DNA of 64,000 nt from the NCBI RefSeq assembly GCF_004794515.1, contig NZ_SSDF01000084.1, forward strand, positions 1 through 64,000, in the 5' to 3' direction. A model generated the notes under the pieces. The model saw nothing but the letters and a program-made list of their open reading frames with translations, made no database searches and was not told the DNA's origin. The translations under genes and the position numbers were made by a program. Positions 50,563 to 59,485 of the stretch are shown here, piece after piece (position 1 is the stretch's first letter; every line of letters starts with the position of its first letter). The DNA is from Microbacterium sp. A20. Lineage in GTDB: Bacteria; Actinomycetota; Actinomycetes; Actinomycetales; Microbacteriaceae.

Positions 50563-50580
50563 GGATACACCTGTGTATCC
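50563..50580. promoter_or_regulatory. TetR operator, site 2
   Basis: GGATACACCTGTGTATCC has perfect 7-bp arms around CCTG, contiguous with site 1 and with centres 17 bp apart. The MMPL GTG lies 24 nt further on. Confidence 0.8.
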
Positions 50581-50604
50581 AATCAGCACCCCTCGGAGGA
50601 ACGC

Positions 50605-53394
50605 GTGTCCACACTCCTGTCCTCGCTCGGCCGCTGGTCCTTCCGGCACCCGTGGCGAGTCCTCGTGTCCTGGCTGCTCGCGCTCGGCATCGCCGGAGCC
50701 GGAGCACTCGTACTGGGAGCGGGCACCGACAACACGTTCTCCATCCCGGGCACGGAATCGCAGGCAGGTCTCGAGCAGCTCTCGCGCTCGTTCCCGCAGG
50801 TGAGCGGCACGAACGCGCAGTTCATCGTCGTGGCCGCCGACGGTGACGAGATCACGGACGACGACTACCGCGACCACATCGAGGATGCCGTCGACGAACT
50901 CGGCGACCTCGACGGCGTGCTCGCCGCCACCTCGCCCTACGACGAGATGGTCGAGGGCATGATCAACGACGACGACACGGCGGCCATCGTGCGTGTGCAG
51001 TTCGACGGCGAATCCACCGACGTCTCGGACGACACGAAGGACGCGCTGCGCTCCGTGGTGAGCGACCTCGACGCCGAACTCCCCGACGGCGCGCAGACCT
51101 CCCTCGGCGGCGACCTCTTCGCGATCTCGATCCCCGGCGTCACGCTCACCGAGGCCGTCGGCCTCCTGATCGCGCTGCTCGTGCTGATCGTCACCTTCCG
51201 CTCCTTCGTGGTGGCCGGTCTGCCGCTCCTCACGGCCATCCTCGGCGTCGGCATCTCGATGGCGGGCATCTTCACCGCGACCGCCTTCGCGACCGTGTCC
51301 TCCACCACCCCCCTGCTCGCGCTCATGCTCGGGCTCGCGGTCGGCATCGACTATGCGCTGTTCATCATGGCCCGACATCAGGACCAGGTCCGCGAGGGCG
51401 TCGACCCCGAAGAATCCGCCTCGCGCGCCGTCGGCACGGCCGGGTCGGCCGTCGTCTTCGCCGGTGTCACGGTGCTCATCGCGCTGATCGGTCTCGGCTT
51501 CGCCGGCATCCCGTTCCTGACGACCATGGGCATCGCCGCCTCCGTCTCCGTGGCGGTCGCCGTCGCGATCGCGGTCACGCTGACGCCTGCCTTCCTCGGC
51601 TTCATGAAGGGGAAGGTGGTGGGCCGTCCGAGGCGCACGCCGAAGGCGAAGAAGAAGAACACCGACAGCGACGATGCGTCCGCAGCCCCCGCCCGCGCGA
51701 AGGGCAGTGCCCGTTGGGTGAACGGCGTCACAAAACGCCCGATCCTGGTCTCGCTGGCCGTCGTGATCGGCCTCGGCATCGTGGCAGTCCCGGCGCTCAG
51801 CCTCAACCTCGCGCTTCCGAACGCGGGCGTGCTGCCGAAGGACTCGGAGGCGCGTCAGACCTACGACCTCGTGGCGGAGGAGTTCGGGCCCGGCTTCAAC
51901 GGCCCGATGATCCTCACCGGCACGATCGTCACCTCGACCGACCCGCTCACGCTGATGGAAGACCTCGGCGATGCCGTCGCGGAGGTCCCGGGCGTCAAGG
52001 AGGTCGCGCTCGCGACACCGAACGAGACCGCCGACACCGGCATCGTGCAGATCATCCCCGAGACCGCGCCGGACGACCCGGCGACGGCGGACCTCGTCCG
52101 CGAGCTGCGGAGCCACCACGACGAGTGGCTCGACGAGTTCGGGATCGACCTCAAGGTCACCGGCTTCACGGCCATCGGCATCGACATCTCCGACCAGCTC
52201 GGCAATGCGCTGCTGCCGTTCGGCATCTTCGTGATCGGGCTCTCGCTCATCCTGCTCACCATCGTGTTCCGCTCGCTGTGGGTGCCGATCACCGCAGCCG
52301 CTGGCTACCTGCTCTCGATCGTCGCCGCATTCGGCGTGGTCGGCGCCGTGTTCGAGTGGGGCTGGTTCGCCGACCTGCTGCACGTCGCCAAGGTCGGACC
52401 GATCATCAGCTTCATGCCGATCATCCTGATGGGCGTGCTGTTCGGTCTCGCGATGGACTACCAGGTGTTCCTCGTCTCGCGGATGCGCGAGGACTTCGTG
52501 CACGACCCCGACTCGAAGAGCCCCGATCGGGCGACGCGCCGCGCTGCCGCGCTGCGCACCGTCCGCAGCGGCTTCACCGGCTCGGCCAAGGTCGTCACGG
52601 CCGCGGGCCTCATCATGTTCGCGGTCTTCGTGGCGTTCGTCCCCGAGGGCGACTCGTCGCTGAAACCCATCGCCCTGGGGCTCGCGGCCGGCATCGCGAT
52701 CGACGCCTTCCTGGTGCGGATGACGCTGATCCCCGCCCTCATGGCGATCCTCGGCGAGCGCGCCTGGGAGCTGCCGGCCTGGCTCGAGAAGATCCTCCCC
52801 CGGGTCGATGTCGAGGGCGAGGCCGTGGAGCGCGAACGACACCTGGCCGACTGGCCGGGAGACGGCTCGATCGTCGCCGCCGATGTTCTCGACATCAGCG
52901 CCGATGCGCCGATCGTCGAGAACCTGTCCCTGCGCATCCCGGAAGGCGGAGCGCTCGTCGCGACCGGTGGCGATGTGCGGGCCCGACGGGCACTCGCGCT
53001 CACGATCGCGGGCCGGGTGACGCCCACCGACGGCCGACTCCGCGTCGCGGGTCATCTGCTCCCCGGACGCGGGGCATGGGTGCGCTCGCACGTCGGCTGC
53101 GTGCTGGTCGACGACGCCGATGCCGCCCTCGCCGATCTCGCCGAGGCGCTGCGCGGAAAGTCGCAGATCGTCGTGATCGACGGGATCGATCGCCTGACCG
53201 GCGGCCAGCGCGACCAGGCGGCCGCGATGCTGCGCGATGCCGCGGCATCCCGCACGCTCGCGGTGTTCGCCACCGCCTCCGATGCCGATGTGGCACTGAC
53301 CACCCTCGCGGAAGCCGGCTGGCCCGCCCCCGAAACTCTCGACACGCGCGCTCCTCGCCGGAGCGCCGCAGAACCCACCGAGGTGACCGCATGA
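50605..53394 (+). CDS. MMPL/RND-type transporter with a C-terminal vestigial ABC ATPase domain
   Basis: 929 residues. Two MMPL units: a first helix near 15-35, an extracellular domain, then helix bundles at about 180-350 and 550-740, with the conserved LAVGIDYALFIM and LAMDYQVFLVSR acidic-tyrosine motifs that couple transport to protons. Residues about 754-905 resemble an ABC nucleotide-binding domain: IVENLSLRIPEGGALVATGG, but Walker A reads TGGDVRARRAL with no Lys, Walker B ends VVIDGID, and no normal signature exists. Start GTG at 50605 with GGAGG. It overlaps the next gene by four bases. Confidence 0.9.
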   Translation: MSTLLSSLGRWSFRHPWRVLVSWLLALGIAGAGALVLGAGTDNTFSIPGTESQAGLEQLSRSFPQVSGTNAQFIVVAADGDEITDDDYRDHIEDAVDELGDLDGVLAATSPYDEMVEGMINDDDTAAIVRVQFDGESTDVSDDTKDALRSVVSDLDAELPDGAQTSLGGDLFAISIPGVTLTEAVGLLIALLVLIVTFRSFVVAGLPLLTAILGVGISMAGIFTATAFATVSSTTPLLALMLGLAVGIDYALFIMARHQDQVREGVDPEESASRAVGTAGSAVVFAGVTVLIALIGLGFAGIPFLTTMGIAASVSVAVAVAIAVTLTPAFLGFMKGKVVGRPRRTPKAKKKNTDSDDASAAPARAKGSARWVNGVTKRPILVSLAVVIGLGIVAVPALSLNLALPNAGVLPKDSEARQTYDLVAEEFGPGFNGPMILTGTIVTSTDPLTLMEDLGDAVAEVPGVKEVALATPNETADTGIVQIIPETAPDDPATADLVRELRSHHDEWLDEFGIDLKVTGFTAIGIDISDQLGNALLPFGIFVIGLSLILLTIVFRSLWVPITAAAGYLLSIVAAFGVVGAVFEWGWFADLLHVAKVGPIISFMPIILMGVLFGLAMDYQVFLVSRMREDFVHDPDSKSPDRATRRAAALRTVRSGFTGSAKVVTAAGLIMFAVFVAFVPEGDSSLKPIALGLAAGIAIDAFLVRMTLIPALMAILGERAWELPAWLEKILPRVDVEGEAVERERHLADWPGDGSIVAADVLDISADAPIVENLSLRIPEGGALVATGGDVRARRALALTIAGRVTPTDGRLRVAGHLLPGRGAWVRSHVGCVLVDDADAALADLAEALRGKSQIVVIDGIDRLTGGQRDQAAAMLRDAAASRTLAVFATASDADVALTTLAEAGWPAPETLDTRAPRRSAAEPTEVTA

Positions 53395-55364
53395 CCCTCC
53401 CCATCGAGCGCGCGCGCTCCCGCAAGCCCATCACGTGGCTGACCATCCTCGGCGTGCTGCTGCTTCCCGCGGCGGTCGGCGGCATCCTGGTCGCGGCCCT
53501 GCAGAACCCGACCGAGCGTCTGGAGTCGATGACCGCGGCGATCGTCAACCTCGACGAGCCGGTGACCATCGACGACCAGGTCACCCCGCTCGGACGCCAG
53601 CTGGCGGCAGGACTCGTCGAGGGGTCGGACGACCTCGACTCCAACCTGACATGGGTGATCTCGAACGAAGAGGATGCGGCCGACGGTCTCGCCGACGGCT
53701 CGTACCAGGCGGTCATCACCATCCCCGAGGAGTTCTCTGCGGCGGCGACCTCGGCCGGTCAGGCGATCTCGGACGGCGGCGGCGAGGCCGAGCAGGCCAC
53801 CATCGCCGTGACCACTCCGGACGACGGCCTCGTCGCCGACGACCTCATCACCGGCCAGATCGCCGACGTCGCGGCCTCGACCATGGGCACCATGCTGTCC
53901 GAGGCGACGACCGAGAATATCCTGGTCGGCTTCACCACGATCGGCGACCAGATCGGTGAGGCGGCAGACGGCGCACTGAAGCTCGCCAACGGTGCACGGG
54001 ATGCCGCGACCGGTGCCGCGGCGATCCCCAAGGGCGCGACGAAACTCGCCTCGGGCGCGGGCGAACTCGGCTCCGGAGCGTCTTCGCTGGCCACGGGACT
54101 CGACACGATCGCCGGCAAGACGCGGGAGGCGGCGGCGGGTGCGGCGCAGATCGGGTCGGGGCTGACCGGCGGCGGCAACCAGCTGCAGCAGAGCGTCGCC
54201 GGCACGCAGCAGCTCGTCGGAGCGATCCAGGGCGCCTCGGCATCGGCGCAGTCCGCAGCGAACGGGTCGGCCGCTCTCGCGCAGAAGCTGGGCGCGCTGG
54301 CGCAGACCGCCTGCACGCCGCCAATCGCGGACCAGGACGAGTGCACCCTGTTCACGTCGCTCGCGAAAGACGCGGGCGCCGTGGCGACCTCTGCAGGAAC
54401 CGCCTCCGGCGTGCTCAACAGCCCGAAGGTCGCAGGCGGAATCGCCGCCCTCCCCGGCTCGCTCAGCACGATCGCCTCCAGCATGACCCAGGCGGGCGCC
54501 GGGGCGACACAGCTGTCCGGCGGACTCACGCAGCTCGCCGACCAGGGCATCGCCGCATCCGCCACCGGCGCGCGCGGCATCGCCACAGGTGCGACCCAGT
54601 TGTCCGACGGCGCCACCGCCCTGGCCGACGGCACGACCGAACTGGCGACCGGGATCGACACCCTGGCGACCGGGACCGGCGACCTCGCGGGTGGGCTGCG
54701 CACGGCATCCGACTCCCTCCCCTCGTTCAGCGACAGCGACTCGAAGTCCCTCGCCTCGGTGATCGCCGACCCGGTGTCGTCGAACTCCTCGATGGACACG
54801 ATCTTCGGTCCGACGGCGATCCCGCTGCTCGCCGCCGTCGTGCTGTGGTTCGGCGGACTCGCCACCTTCATCGTGATGCGCGCCCACACGGCGCGCACGC
54901 TCACGTCGCGGCGCTCGTCCGCCGCGCTGACGCTGCGGGCATTCGCACCCGCCGCCCTGATCGGTGCGGGACAGGGGCTGCTGGTGTCGCTGATCGTGCA
55001 GATCGTCGCGAGCTACGATGCGGCCGCGTGGTGGGCGTTCGCGGGCACCGCGGTGCTCGCCGGCATGGCGTTCGCTGCCGTGAACCAGGCACTCGTCGCC
55101 CTGTTCGGCGGCGTCGGACGCTGGATCTCCGCGCTCGTCGGGGTGCTCGCCGTCGCGACAGGTCTCATCTCCACGGTCCCCGGCTGGCTCTCCAGCATCG
55201 GAGCCGCCCTGCCGACGGCTCCCGCGTTCGCCGGGCTGATCGCAGGAAGCGGTTCGGCGGTTGCTGCCCTGGTGGTCTGGGGAGTGCTGTCGCTGGTCGC
55301 CACGACACTCGCCGTGACGCTGCGGCGCACGACGTCGGCCAAGGCGGTCCTCGCCACGGCCTGA
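53391..55364 (+). CDS. YhgE/Pip-type ABC-2-like membrane protein
   Basis: 657 residues: one N-terminal helix (about 14-36), an extracellular domain of over 400 residues dominated by Ala/Gly-rich heptad-like repeats (GAGELGSGASSLATGLDTI and many similar), and about six C-terminal helices from residue 465. This is the YhgE/Pip arrangement (phage infection protein, type VII-associated EsaA relatives). The ATG overlaps the MMPL stop (ATGA), so the two are one unit; paired MMPL and YhgE genes are frequent in Actinobacteria. Substrate unknown. Confidence 0.88.
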   Translation: MTLPIERARSRKPITWLTILGVLLLPAAVGGILVAALQNPTERLESMTAAIVNLDEPVTIDDQVTPLGRQLAAGLVEGSDDLDSNLTWVISNEEDAADGLADGSYQAVITIPEEFSAAATSAGQAISDGGGEAEQATIAVTTPDDGLVADDLITGQIADVAASTMGTMLSEATTENILVGFTTIGDQIGEAADGALKLANGARDAATGAAAIPKGATKLASGAGELGSGASSLATGLDTIAGKTREAAAGAAQIGSGLTGGGNQLQQSVAGTQQLVGAIQGASASAQSAANGSAALAQKLGALAQTACTPPIADQDECTLFTSLAKDAGAVATSAGTASGVLNSPKVAGGIAALPGSLSTIASSMTQAGAGATQLSGGLTQLADQGIAASATGARGIATGATQLSDGATALADGTTELATGIDTLATGTGDLAGGLRTASDSLPSFSDSDSKSLASVIADPVSSNSSMDTIFGPTAIPLLAAVVLWFGGLATFIVMRAHTARTLTSRRSSAALTLRAFAPAALIGAGQGLLVSLIVQIVASYDAAAWWAFAGTAVLAGMAFAAVNQALVALFGGVGRWISALVGVLAVATGLISTVPGWLSSIGAALPTAPAFAGLIAGSGSAVAALVVWGVLSLVATTLAVTLRRTTSAKAVLATA

Positions 55365-55381
55365 GCTCGTCCCCTGCTCCC

Positions 55382-55681
55382 GTGCCAAAACGGAGACCAT
55401 CCGCTCCCGGCCTCGTGCTCCGGCCCACCGCGGGGGTCGGCGAGGTCTACAGAGAAGTCCAGGATGCTGCGCTCGCGCGCCTCGGCATCCCGACACGGCA
55501 TCCGCACACCGGGCACGTCACGCTCCGAGGGTTCTACGAACCCGAGCGGCGCGAAGAGCTGGCCGAAGTGATCCGCGCATGGGCAGCACGGCAGTCTCCG
55601 ATCGAGGTCATCGCCGAGGCCGAACTGGTCTGGTACCAGGGCGGCATCGAGCACGCCGAGGTCCTGCCGCTACGAGGCTGA
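55382..55681 (+). pseudogene. Truncated 2H phosphoesterase (2'-5' RNA ligase-like) fragment
   Basis: A 99-residue frame from GTG at 55382 contains PHTGHVTLRGFYEPERR, matching the first H-x-T motif (H45-T47) of the 2H phosphoesterase/2'-5' RNA ligase fold. The second H-x-T motif and the C-terminal half are missing: the frame stops at 55681, and the inverted repeat at 55702 begins 21 nt later. There is no ribosome site or leaderless -10. A remnant is likelier than an active gene, but a short functional domain cannot be excluded. Confidence 0.5.
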
Positions 55682-55701
55682 CCGACCGACGAGTCCTCGC
55701 G

Positions 55702-55784
55702 GCACAACTTCGGAGATTCGAGCTCGACGCGCCGCATTCGGGAGCTGCGCGCCCGCGTGTCGGCCGGGATCTCCGAAGCTGTGC
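55702..55784. repeat. Intergenic inverted-repeat unit, copy 2
   Basis: GCACAACTTCGGAGAT at 55702-55717 and GATCTCCGAAGCTGTGC at 55768-55784 form an inverted repeat with one mismatch, of the same words as at 13870-13951. Spacer lengths are alike (50 and 48 nt) but sequences differ. The remaining 55785-55876 stretch holds two GGGGCTCAGCCCAA direct repeats and nothing else I can name. Confidence 0.8.
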
Positions 55785-55876
55785 AGGACGCGGGTGAGGA
55801 GCGGGTGGGGCTCAGCCCAAGACGGGGCTCAGCCCAAACAGGACCCGCAGCCCGTACCCGCGGCCCAGCCCGCAGC

Positions 55877-56851
55877 TCAGCTCAGGCCGGAGTAGGCGTG
55901 CAGACCCTTGAAGAACACGTTCACGATGGTGAAGTTGAAGATCACGGCCGAGAAGCCGACGATCGCGAGCCAGGCCGAGGGGTTGCCGCGCCAGCCGCGG
56001 GTCGCGCGGGCGTGGATGTATCCGGCGTAGATGACCCAGATCACGAAGGTCCAGGTCTCCTTCACGTCGAAGCCCCAGAAACGGCTCCAGGCGTAATACG
56101 CCCAGATGGATCCGGCGATGAGCGTGAAGGTCCACAGGATGAACCCGATGATCGTGAACATGTACGCCAGGCTCTCCAGGCGCACCGCGTTCGGAAACGT
56201 GCGGAGGAAGCCGGGCCCGGTCTTCGCGGCGCCCTCTCCGACGAGACGCTCCCGGCGCGACTGCATGAGCTGGATCACCGAGAGGGCGAACGCGAGCGCG
56301 AAGAACGCCGTGGCGAGCGACGCGACGAACACGTGGATGACGAGCCACACGCTCTTGAGCGGATCCATCAGCGGCGAGACGTCGACGTAGAAGTTCGTCG
56401 CCCCCAGTCCGAGCAGCACCACGACGAGACCGGTGATGAAGGTGCCGAGGAAGCGCAGGTCCAGGCGCGTGAGGACGACGAGGAAGACGGCCACGATGAG
56501 CAGCGTGCCCATCATCGCGAACTCGTAGAGGTTCGCCCAGGGCACGCGGCCTGCGGCGATGCCACGGGTGACCGCTGCCGCGAGGTGGAAGACGAATCCG
56601 AGCACCGTGAGCGACGTGCCGATCCGCGCCATCACGAAACGCTGCGTCGGGACCTCTGTACCGGGGGCGCCCGAGGCGGCGACGGCGGATCCCCCGCCGG
56701 CGCCGACGAGCACCGACTCGCGGACCGTCTGCGCGTCGGCCGTCGCCTGCGAGCGCCGTGCGAGATCGAAGGCGTAGGCCACGAAGGCCGCCGCGTAGAT
56801 CGCGATCGCCGTCCACAGCAGGACCGGCGAGATCACGTTGAGCTCGAGCAT
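55877..56851 (-). CDS. ccsB: Cytochrome c biogenesis protein CcsB (ResC/CcsA family)
   Basis: 324 residues, about eight helices. The heme-handling WWD-like region is SIWAYYAWSRFWGFDVKETW, with histidines in the flanking helices. With ResB it exports heme and attaches it to apocytochrome c outside the membrane (System II). TAGACT at 56858-56863 overlaps the resB stop and lies 6 nt before the ATG, so it may also be transcribed from an internal leaderless promoter. Confidence 0.93.
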   Translation of the reverse strand: MLELNVISPVLLWTAIAIYAAAFVAYAFDLARRSQATADAQTVRESVLVGAGGGSAVAASGAPGTEVPTQRFVMARIGTSLTVLGFVFHLAAAVTRGIAAGRVPWANLYEFAMMGTLLIVAVFLVVLTRLDLRFLGTFITGLVVVLLGLGATNFYVDVSPLMDPLKSVWLVIHVFVASLATAFFALAFALSVIQLMQSRRERLVGEGAAKTGPGFLRTFPNAVRLESLAYMFTIIGFILWTFTLIAGSIWAYYAWSRFWGFDVKETWTFVIWVIYAGYIHARATRGWRGNPSAWLAIVGFSAVIFNFTIVNVFFKGLHAYSGLS

Positions 56852-56855
56852 GGTG

Positions 56856-58703
56856 TCAGTCTACTTTCCGGGTGTCTGGGGCCGGGGCGTCCGGCGCTGC
56901 GGACTCCTCCGCGCTGTCGTCGTCGGCGGCATCCGTCTCGGTTCGCACGGTGGTGCCGCCCGCCGCGTCGAGCAGTCGGGCGTGACCTGCGACCAGGTCG
57001 TCCACGGCGGCTGCGAGCGTGGGGTCCTCACCGCGGGCGAGCGCGGCGTACTCGAGCGCGATCTCGCCGTCGTGCGCGGTGGCCTTGACCCACACGCGCC
57101 GACGCGGCACGAACAGCGCGATCATGAGCCCGCCGAGGGCGAGCAGCGCGAAGCCGAGCACCCACACGCCGGACTCGTCGCGGTGGATCTGCAGCGACGC
57201 GAACCTCTTCACCGATTCGGAGGCATCCGTCGCCCCCGCCGGCGACTCGTCGTCGAAGGTGACCGAGCCGAGGCCGTTCGGCAGCTGCGCGGTCTGCCCG
57301 GGGACGAGCTCGATCGATTCGACGTCGGTGCTGCGACCGGTGAGCTTGGTCATGCCGGTGGTGTCGAGCACGTAGACCGAGCGCGGCACGCCCTCGTTGA
57401 TGCCGAGGTCGCCGGTGTACACATCGAGGGTGAGCGTCGGGTTCGTGAGGTCGCCGTACGCGGAGAAGAACGCGCCGCTCTCGAGCACACCCGTCGTCGG
57501 GTAGAAGAAACCGACCAGTCCGACCTGCTCGGCCAGGCCGTCCGGAATCTTCAGCACCCCGAGCGAGGTCATGTTCGTGTCCTGCGGGAGGAACGGCGTG
57601 CTGTTCGTGAAGACGACGTTGCCGTCCGGATCGCGCACCGTCACGGTCGGGGCGTAGCCGTTGCCGAGTAGGAACACGTCGTCGTCGGCGACCCCGAGCG
57701 GCTCGTTGACCTTGACGGCTCCTGTGCGCTCCTCGCCGTTCTCCTGCACGGTGACGTTGGCCGAGAAGTCGCCGGCCTGGCCCGAGCCCGGCTCGCCGAA
57801 GGGCTGGTAGGTCACGTCGAACGAGTCGAGCCGCATCGAGTACGGCGAGAAGGCGTCGTCGCCGACGAAGCGGCCGCGGTTCATCGAGTCGTAGTCGAGC
57901 AGGGTGTTCGCGAAGGTCTCACCCTCGACCAGCACGCGCTGCCCGGTGTAAGAGAAGCCGCCCCCGACGCCGACCGTGACCAGCACACCCACGAGCGCGA
58001 GGTGGAAGAGCAGGTTGCCGGTCTCGCGCCAGTACCCGCGCTCGGCGGAGACCGAGAACGTGCGGCCCCGGTCGTAGCGCTCGACCCGGTAGCCGAGAGC
58101 CTTGAGCTGCTTGGTGGCGACGTCGATGGACGCGGCGGCCTCCGCCTCGGCGTCCCCCGTCTTCGTCCCCGAGTCGGCGGCGGGATCGCGGGTCACGGCA
58201 CGATAGTCCTCGAGCCGCTGCAGTCGTGCGGGGGTGCGCGGCGGACGGGCGCGCAGCGCCTTGGCGTGGTGCTTGATGCGCGGGATCACGCAGCCGACGA
58301 GCGAGGCGAACAGCAGCAGATAGATCGCCGAGAACCACGGCGAGAGGTACACGTCGAACATCTTGAGTCCGTCGAGCACCGGGAAGAGGTCGGGGTTGTC
58401 GCGCTCCCACTGCGTGACACCGTTCGGGTCGGCCATCCGCTGCGGGAAGATCGAGCCCGGGATCGCGGCGATCGCGAGCACGAGCAGCAGGATCAACGCG
58501 GTGCGCATCGAGGTCAGCTGACGCCAGCCCCACCGCAGCCAGCCGACGAACCCCAGCCGCGGCTGGGTGATCGAGTCGTCGCCGTCGACGTGGTCGGACG
58601 GGCGGAGCGGATCGCTGGAGTCGCTGTTCACGGCACCCTTGTTCTTCGTGGTGGTCTTCTCGGGGCGGGTCTTCTCGGAGTGGTCAGAGCGGGAGGATGA
58701 CAC
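56856..58703 (-). CDS. resB: Cytochrome c biogenesis protein ResB
   Basis: 615 residues if started at GTG 58703, which overlaps ccdA by 20 bases; GTG at 58631 with AAGGG upstream gives 591 residues and may be the true start. Three N-terminal helices (from LTSMRTALILLLVLAIAAIP) and one C-terminal helix (VLGFALLALGGLMIALFV) bracket a large external domain, as in System II ResB. It works with CcsB in heme delivery to cytochrome c. The acidic tail is typical of Actinobacteria. Confidence 0.9.
   Translation of the reverse strand: MSSSRSDHSEKTRPEKTTTKNKGAVNSDSSDPLRPSDHVDGDDSITQPRLGFVGWLRWGWRQLTSMRTALILLLVLAIAAIPGSIFPQRMADPNGVTQWERDNPDLFPVLDGLKMFDVYLSPWFSAIYLLLFASLVGCVIPRIKHHAKALRARPPRTPARLQRLEDYRAVTRDPAADSGTKTGDAEAEAAASIDVATKQLKALGYRVERYDRGRTFSVSAERGYWRETGNLLFHLALVGVLVTVGVGGGFSYTGQRVLVEGETFANTLLDYDSMNRGRFVGDDAFSPYSMRLDSFDVTYQPFGEPGSGQAGDFSANVTVQENGEERTGAVKVNEPLGVADDDVFLLGNGYAPTVTVRDPDGNVVFTNSTPFLPQDTNMTSLGVLKIPDGLAEQVGLVGFFYPTTGVLESGAFFSAYGDLTNPTLTLDVYTGDLGINEGVPRSVYVLDTTGMTKLTGRSTDVESIELVPGQTAQLPNGLGSVTFDDESPAGATDASESVKRFASLQIHRDESGVWVLGFALLALGGLMIALFVPRRRVWVKATAHDGEIALEYAALARGEDPTLAAAVDDLVAGHARLLDAAGGTTVRTETDAADDDSAEESAAPDAPAPDTRKVD
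56858..56863 (-). promoter_or_regulatory. -10 element of a possible internal leaderless promoter (ccsB)
   Basis: TAGACT on the minus strand ends 6 nt before the ccsB ATG and overlaps the end of resB. Confidence 0.45.
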
Positions 58704-59469
58704 TGCCCATCACCGCCGTCAGTCGAGACATGATGTCGGTCCACAGGCCGGTGACCATCAGGATGCCGAGGAGGATGAGCAGCACCCCACCGATGACGTT
58801 GACCACGCGGATGTGGCGGCGGAGGAAACCGATCGCCTTCGTCGCCCAGCCGAAGCCGAGGGCGACGAGCAGGAACGGGATGCCCAGGCCGAGCGAGTAG
58901 GCGAGCCCGAGGAAGCCCGCGCGCACCGGGTCGCCGGCGTTGAACGACAGCGCGAAGATCGCCGTGAGCGTCGGGCCGAGGCAGGGTGCCCAGCCGATGC
59001 CGAGCGCGATGCCGAGCAGCGGAGCGCCGATGATGCCGGCCTTCGAGTCGACGTGGAAGCGGAGCTCGCGCTGCGCGAAACCGAACAGACCGAGGAAGAC
59101 CAGGCCCATGGCGATGATCACGACACCGAGGATGCGCGTGATGATCTCGCCCCACTGCAGCAGGAACACGCTCGCCACGCCGCCGAGTGCGGTGATCGAG
59201 ACGAACACGAGGCTGAAGCCGAGGATGAACAGCAGCACGCCGAGGACGAGCCGGCCGCGAGTCGCGGTCTCGGTCGTCTGCGTCGTGGCGCGTCCGTCGC
59301 CGCCGCCGGAAGCGACCTGGCGGGGCGCCACGGCACCGCCGAGGAATCCGAGGTATCCGGGAACGAGCGGCAGCACGCACGGAGACAGGAACGAGACGAG
59401 TCCCGCCAGCATCGCGACCGGGATCGCGATCCAGAGGGCCCCGGAGCCGATGATCGCTTCGGGGTTCAC
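58684..59469 (-). CDS. ccdA: Thiol-disulfide transporter CcdA/DsbD-like
   Basis: 261 residues, six helices. Cys31 in SFLSPCVLPLVPGY and Cys163 in IGWAPCLGP are the redox pair that carries electrons across the membrane to keep apocytochrome c and the TlpA-like partner reduced. GTG at 59469 has GGGAG upstream, 16 nt after the tlpA-like stop. It is the second gene in the tlpA-ccdA-resB-ccsB operon. Confidence 0.93.
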   Translation of the reverse strand: MNPEAIIGSGALWIAIPVAMLAGLVSFLSPCVLPLVPGYLGFLGGAVAPRQVASGGGDGRATTQTTETATRGRLVLGVLLFILGFSLVFVSITALGGVASVFLLQWGEIITRILGVVIIAMGLVFLGLFGFAQRELRFHVDSKAGIIGAPLLGIALGIGWAPCLGPTLTAIFALSFNAGDPVRAGFLGLAYSLGLGIPFLLVALGFGWATKAIGFLRRHIRVVNVIGGVLLILLGILMVTGLWTDIMSRLTAVMGSVILPL

Positions 59470-59485
59470 AACGCTCCCGGGCAGC

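Noticed and set aside
51714-53390. Alternative frame through the MMPL gene joined to the YhgE frame
   Set aside because: The open frame is continuous by chance; the true YhgE start is the ATG at 53391 overlapping the MMPL stop, and upstream residues are Arg-rich noise.
55800-55876. Terminator for ccsB
   Set aside because: Two GGGGCTCAGCCCAA direct repeats and imperfect palindromes exist, but no convincing stem with a T-rich tail on the minus strand.
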